DNA from: Vicia villosa
Taxonomy: Eukaryota > Streptophyta > Magnoliopsida > Fabales > Fabaceae
Direction of reading: 5' to 3'
Length of the DNA: 64,000 bases
Assembly: GCF_029867415.1 (NCBI RefSeq)
Contig: NC_081183.1
Location: forward strand, 68,274,336 to 68,338,335
Shown: in pieces, positions 1 to 9,540 of the stretch
Position numbering within the stretch: the stretch's first letter is position 1
How the letters are laid out: the number at the start of each line of letters is the position of its first letter
Program-made: the position numbers and the translations under genes
Notes under the pieces: generated by a model
The model's input: the letters and a program-made list of their open reading frames with translations, nothing else
Database searches by the model: none
What the model was told of the DNA's origin: nothing

Positions 1-225
1 TAAAACAAACGAGCTAAGCAAACTAAGAGCCCGTAGATAACTACGGATGAAAAGGGTGCTAATACCTTCCCTTTTCATAACTTACCCCCCGAACTCAAAC
101 TCTTTTTAGGTCTTTCGTGTACTTTTATACCTTTCCTAAAATTGGACAAAATAAAAGTCGGTGGCGACTCATGCTTACCGCAACATTGTTGCTTATAAAA
201 ATAAAAGTCAGTTCATCGAGTTACA
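1..225 (+). mobile_element. 3' end (U5) of a plus-strand Ogre/Tat-type LTR, entering from the left
   Basis: This stretch reads as the terminal part of an LTR in plus orientation. It has a GGGTGCTAATACCTTCCC block, an ACTTACCCCCCGAACTC block, GGTGGCGACTC at 160-170, and a terminus GTTACA at 220-225. The same blocks occur in reverse orientation at 43154-43400 and 55079-55260. The rest of the element lies outside the window. Sequence from 226 onward matches a different, minus-strand LTR, so 225/226 is an element boundary. The target duplication cannot be checked from here. Confidence 0.7.
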
Positions 226-1549
226 CTATGCTTTTATGCTTTTCGTACAGATAGGGCTAACCATACCATTTTGTAGATAGGTAGTCCTATCTATTGGACA
301 TGTTCGAAACATCGAAGGGTCATCGAAGGTCGTTTTGAAGGCAACTTGATAGAGGTATCTTTAACGATATCAAAGGGACAAATCATCTTTCGTTAGGCAA
401 TCATTCGAGGGACAAGATCATATTTTTGTAGGCTGTAGTTCGAGGGACTATGACCTTTGATGATTTTTTATTTTTCGAGGGACGTTCACTTTAGATACCT
501 CTATATTCGAGGGACACGACCTTTATTCGTAAGGCAGCCAAGAGGCCGTACCCTAGGGGTGAGTGTGTGTGATTGATTTAGATTCGAGTATTTATCTTGG
601 ATTAATGAGCTACAATTTTAATTTGAAATCTTTTCACTAACACACGCAGATATATATTGCATGAAGGTAAAGTAGAAACATAGAATCCTAGCTATTACAG
701 GGCTTCGGGGAGGGGGTTACATATAAGATCGGGAGTGCGGAAAAATAAATGCAGGAATTGAAAAAAACTACACTATTACAAAAAACGTGTGACCTATACA
801 TTGTTTCTAGAATTTTAAAATAAACTAAAACAATAAATAAAACACATAGCGATAATGAAACAGAAATTCGAGAGGGCGGTAAAATCGGATGAAGGAATAA
901 AATCAAGGTTAGTAAAAGGTTAATGGTTAATTGAAACCTAGACTAAATTAATCATTAAACTAATCCTAAGTGAATTAATTAATCATTTAACCTAAATTCT
1001 AAATTAAAATTTATTAATTAACTAAAAGAGGTTAATCCTAATTAAACTAATTATATGCAAAATAAGAATTAGTTTACCCTAATTAATTAAATCAAGTTAA
1101 AAAACTATGTCAAAATTGTTTTAAAACCTTAAAAAAAACTAAATGTGTCTTCTTTTTGTATTTATTTTTTGTTTTGTTTTTGTGATTATTAACTTAAATA
1201 AAAAAGGAACATAATTCTATTTAAAAATAAAATTAATTGAGAGAGAAAAAATTTTGTTAGTTTAGAGCAACTAATTCTAATTTAGTGGTTATGATTTTAA
1301 TGGTTAGTAAAAAAAAAGCTTAGTTTAAATGATTAAACCAAAAAAAACAAAACAATGATAAAAGAGAAGAGAGAAAAAGGCGAGGGATCCAGTATGATGG
1401 ATCTATGATGGTCCTCATTAGGCCTGCCTCCTGATCCTTCAGAACTAGTTTCAATGAGATCCATCGGCAGGGATTGGAGACTATACGATGCACCTGCATG
1501 AGCTAGAAACACCTGATTTGTAACAAACAAATTCGTCAAAAATAAAGGA

Positions 1550-1612
1550 CGTGGGGAGGGATCGAGCCCAGGACATCAGAATTACCATCTTTCCTCTTTT
1601 ACCAATCATGCT
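1550..1612 (-). other. tRNA-like module inside the outer 3' LTR
   Basis: On the minus strand a B-box-like GGCTCGATCCC (plus 1558-1568) lies about 35 bp downstream of an A-box-like TGATTGGTAAAAGAGG (around 1595-1610). That spacing and order match an internal RNA polymerase III promoter. The acceptor stem does not close, so it is not a tRNA gene. Two other LTRs have a comparable sense-oriented module at a similar distance from the LTR start. Confidence 0.45.
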
Positions 1613-2450
1613 ATTATTTTTTTTTGTTAGTGCATTAATCAAAATAGATTATATATAAAACAAAAGCATTAATGAAAAAGTCAAAATTTATCAGAATTGG
1701 GGCCCACTGTCTCCGTACGCAACCAATGAGAGAGAAGGAGAGAGTTTGAATTTGTTGACTGGCCACTGAGATTTAGACACGCGCGGAGAGAGACTGGGTA
1801 ACGCTGACCAGCCAGTAACGTAAGGCCGCGTGGACTCCACTACCTCACATCATCTTCTCCAATTTTCAGTCTTACATTAGCTGCGATTTTGCTTGGCTTT
1901 GGCTACGTTTTCTGGTTTTGATGTTCGTAGCTATTACTTGCAAGAATTAAACTCTGCGAAAACTAAATATGAACAAAAGATAACAACCCAGATCACCATA
2001 AAATCATGCTACGGACTCATTGGGATGGTCCGTTTGAACGAATATGGCCTGAAACATAGGGTACGAACGTTCACGTTCTTAAAGCCCTAAAAATGGCGTT
2101 TTTTCATTAGGGACGTTAGAGCTTCGTGTTAATGGTCCTAACCTGTCTCAAACACTACCAGAAACTCAAACCAAACATTAGATTCAATTGAAATGCATCA
2201 AAAATAGAACAAGCAAAAATTCAAGAATTGCATAAAAATATGAATATGATGCGTGCGTTTTAAGCGATCTTGATCGTGTATCTTTATGAGTACCTACCCT
2301 TTTTCACCTTACAAGGAGAATGGAACCTTTGGTTACGGCTGATCTGAGCTGCAAACAAGAAAACGAAAATTGATTTTATGTGAAAGTTTTTTGAACTTGG
2401 AGAGGTGCTTTTGAAATTAGGGTTTCGTGTCCTCTCATGTTGGATCACTT

Positions 2451-2463
2451 GGGTATATATAGG
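2451..2463 (-). promoter_or_regulatory. Probable TATA box of the outer 3' LTR
   Basis: The minus strand reads CCTATATATACCC, the best TATA match in the U3 region of this LTR, about 600 bp from the conserved U3 block. Assignment is by sequence only. Confidence 0.5.
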
Positions 2464-3205
2464 AAATCAATTTAGGTTTAGGAAACATGGAAAGAATCAA
2501 ATGGAATCATGGTGAAAATTTAATTTGATTTTTTGTATGAAATCTTTCCCTTTTGAATTCCAATTCTATTTCTTACATATTTCACGTGATATTGGCCATG
2601 TTAAGGGAAATACGTCTAGATTCAATGAATGACATCTTTCGTATTCTTTGATTTTATTTTATTTTGATTTTATTTGATTTAAATTAAATTTAAATGAATA
2701 AATCCAAAAATAAATCAAAAATAAGATGTCCTTTACAAGCCACTATGGAAGCTTTTTTGCATTTGGAGATTTTAGTTTGATGATATTTGCTTCAATAAAA
2801 AACAGCTTTTTGTGAACCTTTAAAAGGACCTGTAAAGCTTTGGCTCCTATCTATCAAATTAAACATTTTTGGCCTTGGCTTTAGAGAGACAAAGTTGTAG
2901 AGAATTCAATTTCCTTCCAAATGAGCTTTATTTGGGGAATTTATGATGAATCATATGGGAGATATGATCAGTCAAAGTTCAGTTGACTTTCTCTCACAAA
3001 ACCCTAATTTAGCAACTATGAGCTTTGTTGATTTCTGAGCTTTTCTTGATGAATCATGATCAACACTTGATCAAATGATGAACATGACTTTAAAATATTG
3101 ATGTTGACTAAAAATCAGGAGTTTTAACTGTAGTTTGACCATAGTTGACTTTTTGCCTAGCATAGTCGACTGTTGACTTTCTGAGCAATTGATTGAACAA
3201 TCTTG

Positions 3206-5094
3206 TGAAGGGAAGATGAAGGTTGGCGTACTCGCCATTCGGAATCTGAAGCTGGAAGAGGATTGAACACTAAAATACCTAAAAATTTGCACTTGTTGGT
3301 GTAGGGGGTAATGCTATTGATGGTTTGAATGGGCTTAGAGATGCCATTAATTGGATTGACAGGATGCTGTCGGAAGTGGGCTTAAAGATGCCACTAGTCT
3401 TTTGATGGTATGAAAGTCAGAGTGTAGTCATACGTTAGACTGCATATGAAGATGATGAGAATATCATAATGAACCGTTTGTTGGGCTCTATCTGAATTGT
3501 TCCTGAATTGAATTGTTGGCTCTATTGCCGAAGTCTTAAGATTAGATCGTTGACTCCATTGTCTTGACCACCTCTTGTTACTAAGGATCGGGACTATATT
3601 AGTGGCTCCATTGCCGGGGGCTCCATTTCTGTAATCATTTTGAATCCATTTTCATGATTAACTATGACTCCATTATCGGTGGCTCCATTGCAGTGATCAT
3701 TTTGACTTCATTGTCTTGATCAATTGATGACTCCATTATCGGTGGCTCCATTGCCGATGGCTCTATTGCCGTGATCATTTTGACTCCATTGTCATGATCA
3801 ATTGATGACTCCATTTTCGGTGGCTCCATTGCCGGTGGCTCCATTGCCGTGATCATTTTGACTCCATTGTCATGATCAATTGATGACTCCATTATCGGTG
3901 GCTCCATTGCCGGTGGCTCCATTGCCGTGATCATTTTGACTCCATTGTCATGATCAATTGATGACTCCATTGTTGGTGGCTCCATTTCCTTGAATGAGTG
4001 CCAGGATTAAGTCATTGTCTTGATTGTCCCTGTACTGTATATGATATTCGATTATGAAGTAACCTGAAAAGGTACAGTTAGTTTCTTATGCAATGTCATG
4101 ATGCATGTAATGTATTATATGATGGGATTCTCAAAATAATTGAGTCCTTTGTATGTTATGCATGTGTTATGTGCGATGTATGAATGCATGATGTATGTAG
4201 TTGGAGCATCCATATGGTAGTTTCCATTTTGAGAACATAAATCTCTATATGTTGTTTGGAGATGATGTTGTGACCACACTGGTGACCTTTGCTATCTTGC
4301 ATGAAGATACTCAGCTGGGGATTTCTGTCCTTTGCTTGGGGCATACATCCTTGTAGGAGAATAACTTATTCCTTGAGGGACGCTTTGTGGGGATATTTCC
4401 ATACTTGTTGACTCTAGGAGGACGTGTGGATGACTTGGATGTTATTCGATTGCTTTTCCTGTTTCTATGAATATATGAATCTTTTGGTAAACACTAGTCA
4501 TATTCAAAATCCATATGTTCATTCAAAATTATCATTGGACGCTTGCATATTCAAAACAGAGAAAGTGAAAAAATAAGCTTGAAACAACTTGCATTGATTT
4601 GAGAAAAGGCCGTAAACAGGCGAATTAGTACAAGGAGACAAAATTCCTCGTAAGAAGAAGTTGTTGTACAATATTTGAAAGAAGTACAAAGTGAAAAGCA
4701 AAGAAAACAGCTATGTAGAAACGATCTTATTGGGTTTCGACCCAACTATTGCCATTATGTCTTTGAGTATCTCATCCCTCGCTTGTTGAACAAAAACAAT
4801 TGCATTGATTAGTGCCTTTTGAACTTGAGTTTGGTAACAAAGCTAACTGGGAAGTGATGAGTGATGATCCAATGGGACATAGTCGTACGCTTTAATCCCT
4901 AACTTTTGCCTAGACCGCCTTTTCAGGTTTTCAGCCTACCGGGATACCCTTTTTTGCCCAAGCTGCCCTTTCAAGTTTTCGACTTGCCGGGTGTACATTT
5001 TTGTATATATATATCCCTAATGTTTTCCCAAACCCTTTTGGTTCATCGGGATGCCCTTATTTTTTCCTAGGTATGTCAACCTAGCGGGTCTATT
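3206..5094 (-). other. Non-coding 3' internal region of the outer Ogre
   Basis: It lies between the end of integrase and the 3' LTR, as the 3' untranslated region does in the young Ogre. A GATTGAACA stem half (3261-3269) survives, matching the polypurine-tract hairpin of other elements here, but its partner is deleted. The 78-bp tandem array at 3600-3990 is inside. From 4000 to 5094 I see no gene, only AT-rich unique-looking sequence. Confidence 0.6.
3600..3990. repeat. 78-bp tandem repeat, about four copies plus degenerate ends
   Basis: The marker GTGATCATTTTGACTCC recurs at 3771, 3849 and 3927, exactly 78 bp apart, with a more diverged copy upstream. Each unit contains GGTGGCTCCATTGCC sub-repeats. 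On the minus strand the array is open from 3985 to 3662 and encodes a 26-residue repeat containing MEPP, MESSIDHDNG and VKMITA. Tandem arrays in this position are known from Ogre 3' untranslated regions, so coding use is not assumed. Confidence 0.85.
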
Positions 5095-5848
5095 TTATGC
5101 GAAGTATTTTTTTACTATGTCTGTATTCCCAGGGTGTGGGAACTCTTCGCCATCCATTGTGGTAAGCATCATGGCTCTACCGGAGAATATCTTCTTGATT
5201 ACAAATGGTCCTTCGTACGTAGGAGTCCATTTGCCCCTTGGATCACCTTGTGGAAGGATAATATGCTTTTTTACCAAGTAACCGGTTTGGTATACCTGGT
5301 GCTTGAATTTCTTGTTAAATGCTTTGATCATACATTTATGATATAACTGCCCATGAGAAATAGCCGCGAGACTCTTCTCGTCAATCAAGTTTATCTGATC
5401 TAGTCAAGTCTGAATCCACTCGTCTTTGCCCAAGTCTGCATCTTTCATAATTCTCAGGGAAGGAATCTGAACTTTGATAGGTAAGACTGCCTCCATACCA
5501 TAAACCAGTGAGAAAGGGGTTGCCCCAGTTGAGGTACATGCAGAAGTGCGATAACCATGAAGAGAAAATAGTAACATCTCGTGCCAGACTTTGTACATCA
5601 CCGTCATCTTCTGTACAATCTTCTTTATGTTTTTCTTGGCGGCTTCTACTGCACCATTCATCTTTGGTCGATACGGGGAAGAATTGTGGTGTTTGATCTT
5701 GAACTGCGTGCAGAGCTCAATGATCATCTTATTGTTCAGATTAGTACCATTATTTGTGATAATCCTTTCACGGATGCCATACCGACAGATGAGATTATGC
5801 TTGATGAATTGAGCCACAACATTCCTGGTAATTGAAGTAAATGAGGCT
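5095..5848 (-). pseudogene. Outer Ogre integrase, C-terminal part of the catalytic core and GPY-like C-terminus
   Basis: The minus strand encodes the later integrase region: the second catalytic aspartate in ITNNGTN-like context (degenerate, Asp read as Asn), the glutamate in NGAVEAAK, then a tail with WTPTYEGPF and a KKYFA terminus before the stop. The tail aligns closely with the young Ogre's integrase end. A TGA at plus 5404-5406 breaks the frame where the young copy has Arg, consistent with a CGA to TGA change. The N-terminal part of the same domain lies at 22976-23602, separated by the young Ogre. The changed catalytic residue and the stop make it inactive. Confidence 0.85.
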
Positions 5849-5853
5849 GCTTC
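5849..5853. repeat. Target site duplication GCTTC, left copy
   Basis: GCTTC directly precedes the 5' LTR at 5854 and recurs directly after the 3' LTR at 22971-22975. A 5-bp duplication is standard for Ty3/gypsy integrase, and it places the insertion inside a codon of the outer integrase. Confidence 0.95.
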
Positions 5854-6892
5854 TGTCATACCCCAAAATTTACCTCCCACACTTCTCTCATAACAAAGGT
5901 AAGTCCAAATCTCAAAGATATGGCTCATTCAAATGATCCAGATAATTCACAGTCAACTGATTCAAATTGAAAGGTCAATCATAATCAAGGCATGATTCAA
6001 ACCGTAATCATTGGGCAAACATCAAGTATGGGGTGCATAACCATCATTTGATCAAGAATTGATCATGATTCCATTAATAGAAACTCAGAGATGAACAAAT
6101 ACAAAAAGGTTCAAATTAGGGTTTCTTAGGAGAAAGTCAACCCAACTTTGACTGGGCATAACTTTCGTATGGAACATCAAAAATCCCCCACTCAAAGCCT
6201 ATTTTGAAGGAAATTGGATTCTCTACAACTTCGTGTCTCACAAGCCAAGACCAAAATTGCTTCATTTAAGAGATACAAAGCAAAAAATTACAGGTTATTC
6301 TCAGGCATCCTTCAAAAGCAGTCTTTTTCCCAAAGAGAATATGATCAGGATAAAAGCTTCAAATGAAAAATATGTTCCAAAGTGGCTTGTAGAGGACCTC
6401 TTGAGGTTTCTAAAAAGTATTAGAACTCCCTCATAGCTCAAAAATTGAAGGAGATACGCTTGATCAAAGTTAGGTAATTTTTAGGGACAAATGTGAAAAA
6501 GGAGGGTTCAAATGGAGAAACTTTGCAAAAGGGCCCATAGTATTTTCATACAAACTTGGTCCACAAGCTATTAGCATGCCCAAAAACCACTTGCCACGAA
6601 AATTAGCATTATATTTGAATTAATATGTTTTTTATTTCATTTTTATGATTTAATAAACACTAAAAATCAAATATTTTGTTAAAATCTGATTTTTGTTTGA
6701 TTTCCAATCAGAATTAATGATCAAATATAATATAATTTCGTGCACATTGATTGGAGAAGGAAATTAATACAAATTGGGCCAAAAATAGTAGCTTAAAGTG
6801 CAAGAAATAAAATCAATTTCTCAAATTAGGAAGATTGGATTTAAGTGAGGTTTTGGACACAGATTTACCCTAATTCTATTCTCCTATAAGTA

Positions 6893-6903
6893 GTAAACAC
6901 TAG
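6893..6903 (+). promoter_or_regulatory. TATA box of the young Ogre 5' LTR
   Basis: CCTATAAGTAG is followed about 30 bp later by a purine-rich likely start region near 6925. The same sequence is kept in the 3' LTR near 21102. Transcription of the genomic RNA is expected from here. Confidence 0.65.
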
Positions 6904-7102
6904 CCAAGAGACTAGGGGTCGGAAAATCTGCAGAGAAGAGAACTTGCAAGAACACAAAAATTCTCCAAGAAACTCAAGATCGGTTTCAGGGAATTAGGTC
7001 GTTTCATTCCAATTTGAAAGTTGCAATAGCTTCGTTGAGGGATTAGGAACGTGTCTGGATACTCGCACTTCATCAGCACCCCCAGAATTGCCTCCAATTG
7101 TT

Positions 7103-7112
7103 CAAGGTAGGT
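7103..7112 (+). promoter_or_regulatory. Consensus 5' splice donor in the LTR leader
   Basis: CAAG|GTAGGT lies about 210 bp after the TATA box, in what should be transcribed leader. Two other LTRs in the window also have a GTGAGT or GTAGGT donor 120-210 bp after their TATA box. Use of the site is unproven. Confidence 0.35.
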
Positions 7113-7593
7113 CTTTCTGAATCTTGGATCGATTGGCATCGTATACTCATGTTCATGTTGTTTTAATTGTGTGTTTGGTCTCTCCTGATCGCTATGATTG
7201 ATTCTGGATCGTTTGGTTGAGTTTTGCGCGCTATAGAGTGATCGGCCATTAGAGGCCGATCCAAGCTTTTAGGGTTCGTTTTGGGGGTTTCTTATAGGGA
7301 TGAAATTAGGTCAAAATGAATATATGATCAAATTCGCATGGCTGAGACGAAACGATTTCAAGTGTCGCGAAATATTTATGTGAATGCATGGCCTATTCGT
7401 TATTTTTGTAGTCTGGTTTGCTACGTAGGGAAACATAGCAAAATCGTAGCTAATTGTACCAGGGTTGAAGGTCTGTGCGAGGAAGATGATGAGGTGTCCT
7501 CATCCTATTAGCCCGTTTGAAATTTCGCGCGCGTGTGTCCAGTTGTTCCTTTGTCTTTTTATTTATATTGTTGCACTCATATCTTGGACAGCA

Positions 7594-7666
7594 TAAGCGC
7601 GCAGCTGAGTTGGTTGGGAGACGCTGGTTAAGCCTAAGGGTGTGGGTTCGATCCCTGCACCCTCAC
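7594..7666 (+). other. tRNA-like module with A and B boxes in the 5' LTR
   Basis: CAGCTGAGTTGG (7602-7613) fits an A box and GGTTCGATCC (7645-7654) a B box, with tRNA-like spacing. The T-arm can fold weakly, but the 5' acceptor strand does not pair with the 3' one, so this is a tRNA-derived relic or pol III-type promoter, not a tRNA gene. An identical copy except for one base is in the 3' LTR (21803-21876). Confidence 0.6.
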
Positions 7667-7839
7667 ATATATTTTTCTGAATTTTCAAACTCTGATCCCA
7701 TGCTCCTTTAGCCATAGACCTCACCATAGTCCCTCAGGATCCTGCCATCCAATCTCCATCAACTCTAATCCAACGCTCCAGATTTAATGCCTACACAATA
7801 TACTCTCCATATAACCACACTGAATAAAAACTTAATAAA

Positions 7840-8250
7840 AATCTAATTAATTTGTTTTCTTGTAATTAAATTATTAGTTTTGATAATTAATAATTATATT
7901 AAAATTATTTCATTTATAGAATAAAAATATGACATTTATATTTAAATATTTTTAATTTGTTATTCGCGCCGATTAAATCGATTAATCGCTGTGGTTAACA
8001 ATAATTTCAATTAAAATACCATTTTAATTAAAATAAAAATCAAACTAAATTCGATTAAATGGCTGCAATCATCTTATTGATTGTGGTGATTAATCTTGCC
8101 TCATTATTTAATTTAATTTGTTATTATTTGTAGTCGTGCTAATCGATTATGAGAGGTAACAATATAAAACGCGAAATTCATAAAATAATAAAATACAATA
8201 AGTTGTTGTTAGTGATAATCGAATTAATCGATTTGAATTGGTAACAATGC
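7840..8250. other. AT-rich non-coding segment of the LTR
   Basis: This stretch is very AT-rich with several ATCGATT-type words and no open frame of note. It recurs in the 3' LTR near 22050-22460. I see no further feature in it. Confidence 0.7.
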
Positions 8251-8457
8251 AAATCCTTAATCTTTTAACTATGGTGATCAAACCTATTGATCATTGCGGT
8301 TAATTGTGCCAAATCAGGGTTGTACGCCCTAAACCCTAATAATTCTAAAATCCATTCAAATTACAAGACAAAACAAACTGCGATAGGCTAACTAAAAAGC
8401 CTCTAAGAAATACATCTCTAATCAAATTCAAACTTTAAATGGCGTACAACCCTTCCC

Positions 8458-8500
8458 GAACTACGTTGACTCTGATTCTCCATAAGGAGATACGTAGGCA
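8458..8500 (+). promoter_or_regulatory. Conserved LTR hairpin module (GAACTACG ... TACGTAGGCA)
   Basis: The module contains a perfect small hairpin, TCTCC-ATAA-GGAGA (8477-8490), between GAACTACG and ATACGTAGGCA. Recognisable versions occur near the U5 side of three other LTRs here (27213-27255 minus, 48753-48796, 63582-63632). Its role is unknown; a part in RNA 3' processing or packaging would fit its place. Confidence 0.6.
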
Positions 8501-8763
8501 CTTGGCAACAAGGCGAGTCCCCCTTCCCTAAAATCTCAATTTTCCCCTTATTCATTTCCTTACCTATAAACTTCAATAATTTTAGCCACAAACCTTTACC
8601 TTAGATTCAAAGCCAATAGGAAAGGGTTGAGGGTGCCTAACACCTTCCCTCGACCTGAATATAGTATCTTACCCTGATCTCTTAATTGCGTAGGGTTTCC
8701 TATTCGCCTTGGTAGAATAGGTGGCGACTCTAAAAGCTAAATTTTTAGGCAGGTTGCTACAGC

Positions 8764-8781
8764 TGACGACTCTGCTGGGGA
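8764..8781 (+). other. Primer binding site, tRNA-Arg type
   Basis: TGACGACTCTGCTGGGGA starts 2 bp after the LTR. It differs by one base from the TGGCGACTCTGCTGGGGA primer site of the non-coding element at 37451-37468. Ogre elements are known to prime from tRNA-Arg. The mismatch next to the tRNA CCA-complement end is slightly unusual. Confidence 0.85.
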
Positions 8782-9540
8782 CAACACTTTTAGTGAATTA
8801 TTATGCTCCTAAGGCTTGAGTGGGTTTAGGTTTATGGCTCGTGGTTTATGGTTTAGGGTTTGTGGCGCACTTTAGGGTTGGCAAGTTGCCACATTTAGGG
8901 TTTGGGGGGAGGTTTATCTTTTAATAAACATTAAATTATTTATTTGTTTATTTGTTTTATGTTTTTTATCTGCCTGAAAATATCTGCTTTTATTATTATA
9001 TTTTTGCTCTATTTTTATGTCGGTTAAACCCTAAGCGTGGGAGTTAACTTTGAGACCAATAGGGGAGTACGAATCTCCTACGAATCTCACTGATAACTCC
9101 ACTCGGAGTGGGTTGAGTGTTCGGAAAGGTCCAAAACGAGGCTTGACTTTGTTGAGGGCTGGACTGGATACTTGGCTGATCTTTCCGAGAACCTACCCCA
9201 AAAATTCGAACCTCATGGATAAAATGAGTCGTTTTAAAATCCGAAGAGACAAAGAGTCTCGGAGGCTACGAATGACCCCATGAGACCTTCTAGAACCCCC
9301 CATAAAAGGTTGGCTCCCTAGAGCCCCCTACGTCGAACCTATGAACCTGGGTTTCTTGAAATATTATGTTATATATGTTTTATATATTTTTGTTGCTATG
9401 TTTTTTTTCCTTTTTGTGTGTTTGCATGCATCATCTCTCATTTGCATCCTCATCATGTTTTATCCACAAAAAAATATTAAATAAAAAAATATGTAATATA
9501 AATGTAAAAATATATTCTATTTGGTGAATGTGTAGGAAGG
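8782..9540 (+). other. Untranslated leader of the young Ogre
   Basis: These 760 bp lie between the primer site and ORF1. They include GTTTAGGG-type simple repeats (8820-8910) and an open frame of 77 codons (9050-9283) rich in Arg and Lys, for which I have no homology-based support. The last bases before ORF1 include TGTGTAG, a possible splice acceptor for a leader donor. Confidence 0.6.

Larger units (their letters stand above)
226..3205 (-). repeat. 3' LTR of the outer Ogre (minus strand), damaged at both ends
   Basis: It is similar block by block to the minus-strand LTR at 49254-52397: the repeated 'cgaggga' U5-side segment (360-560), the AT-rich middle, a TATA-type box on the minus strand (2451-2463), and a U3 block at 2755-3000 shared with other LTRs. 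The U5 end is missing at the left, where a plus-strand LTR abuts. The U3 start is also missing: homology ends near 3205 and passes directly into element-internal sequence, so roughly 180 bp of LTR plus the polypurine tract appear deleted. No coding capacity is seen. Confidence 0.7.
5854..8761 (+). repeat. 5' LTR of the young Ogre
   Basis: The LTR is 2908 bp, starts TGTCATACCCC and ends GGTTGCTACA. It contains a conserved U3 block (6125-6330), a TATA box (6893-6903), a consensus splice donor (7107), a tRNA-like module (7594-7666), an AT-rich middle, a GAACTACG...GTAGGCA hairpin module (8458-8500) and GGTGGCGACTCT near its end (8720-8731). No protein-coding sequence is supported inside it. Confidence 0.95.

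Noticed and set aside
7594..7666. Functional tRNA gene
   Set aside because: The acceptor stem does not pair and the T-stem is weak. It is kept only as a tRNA-like module.
9050..9283. Small basic protein gene in the Ogre leader
   Set aside because: Single short frame with no relative visible in the other elements here. Left as part of the leader.
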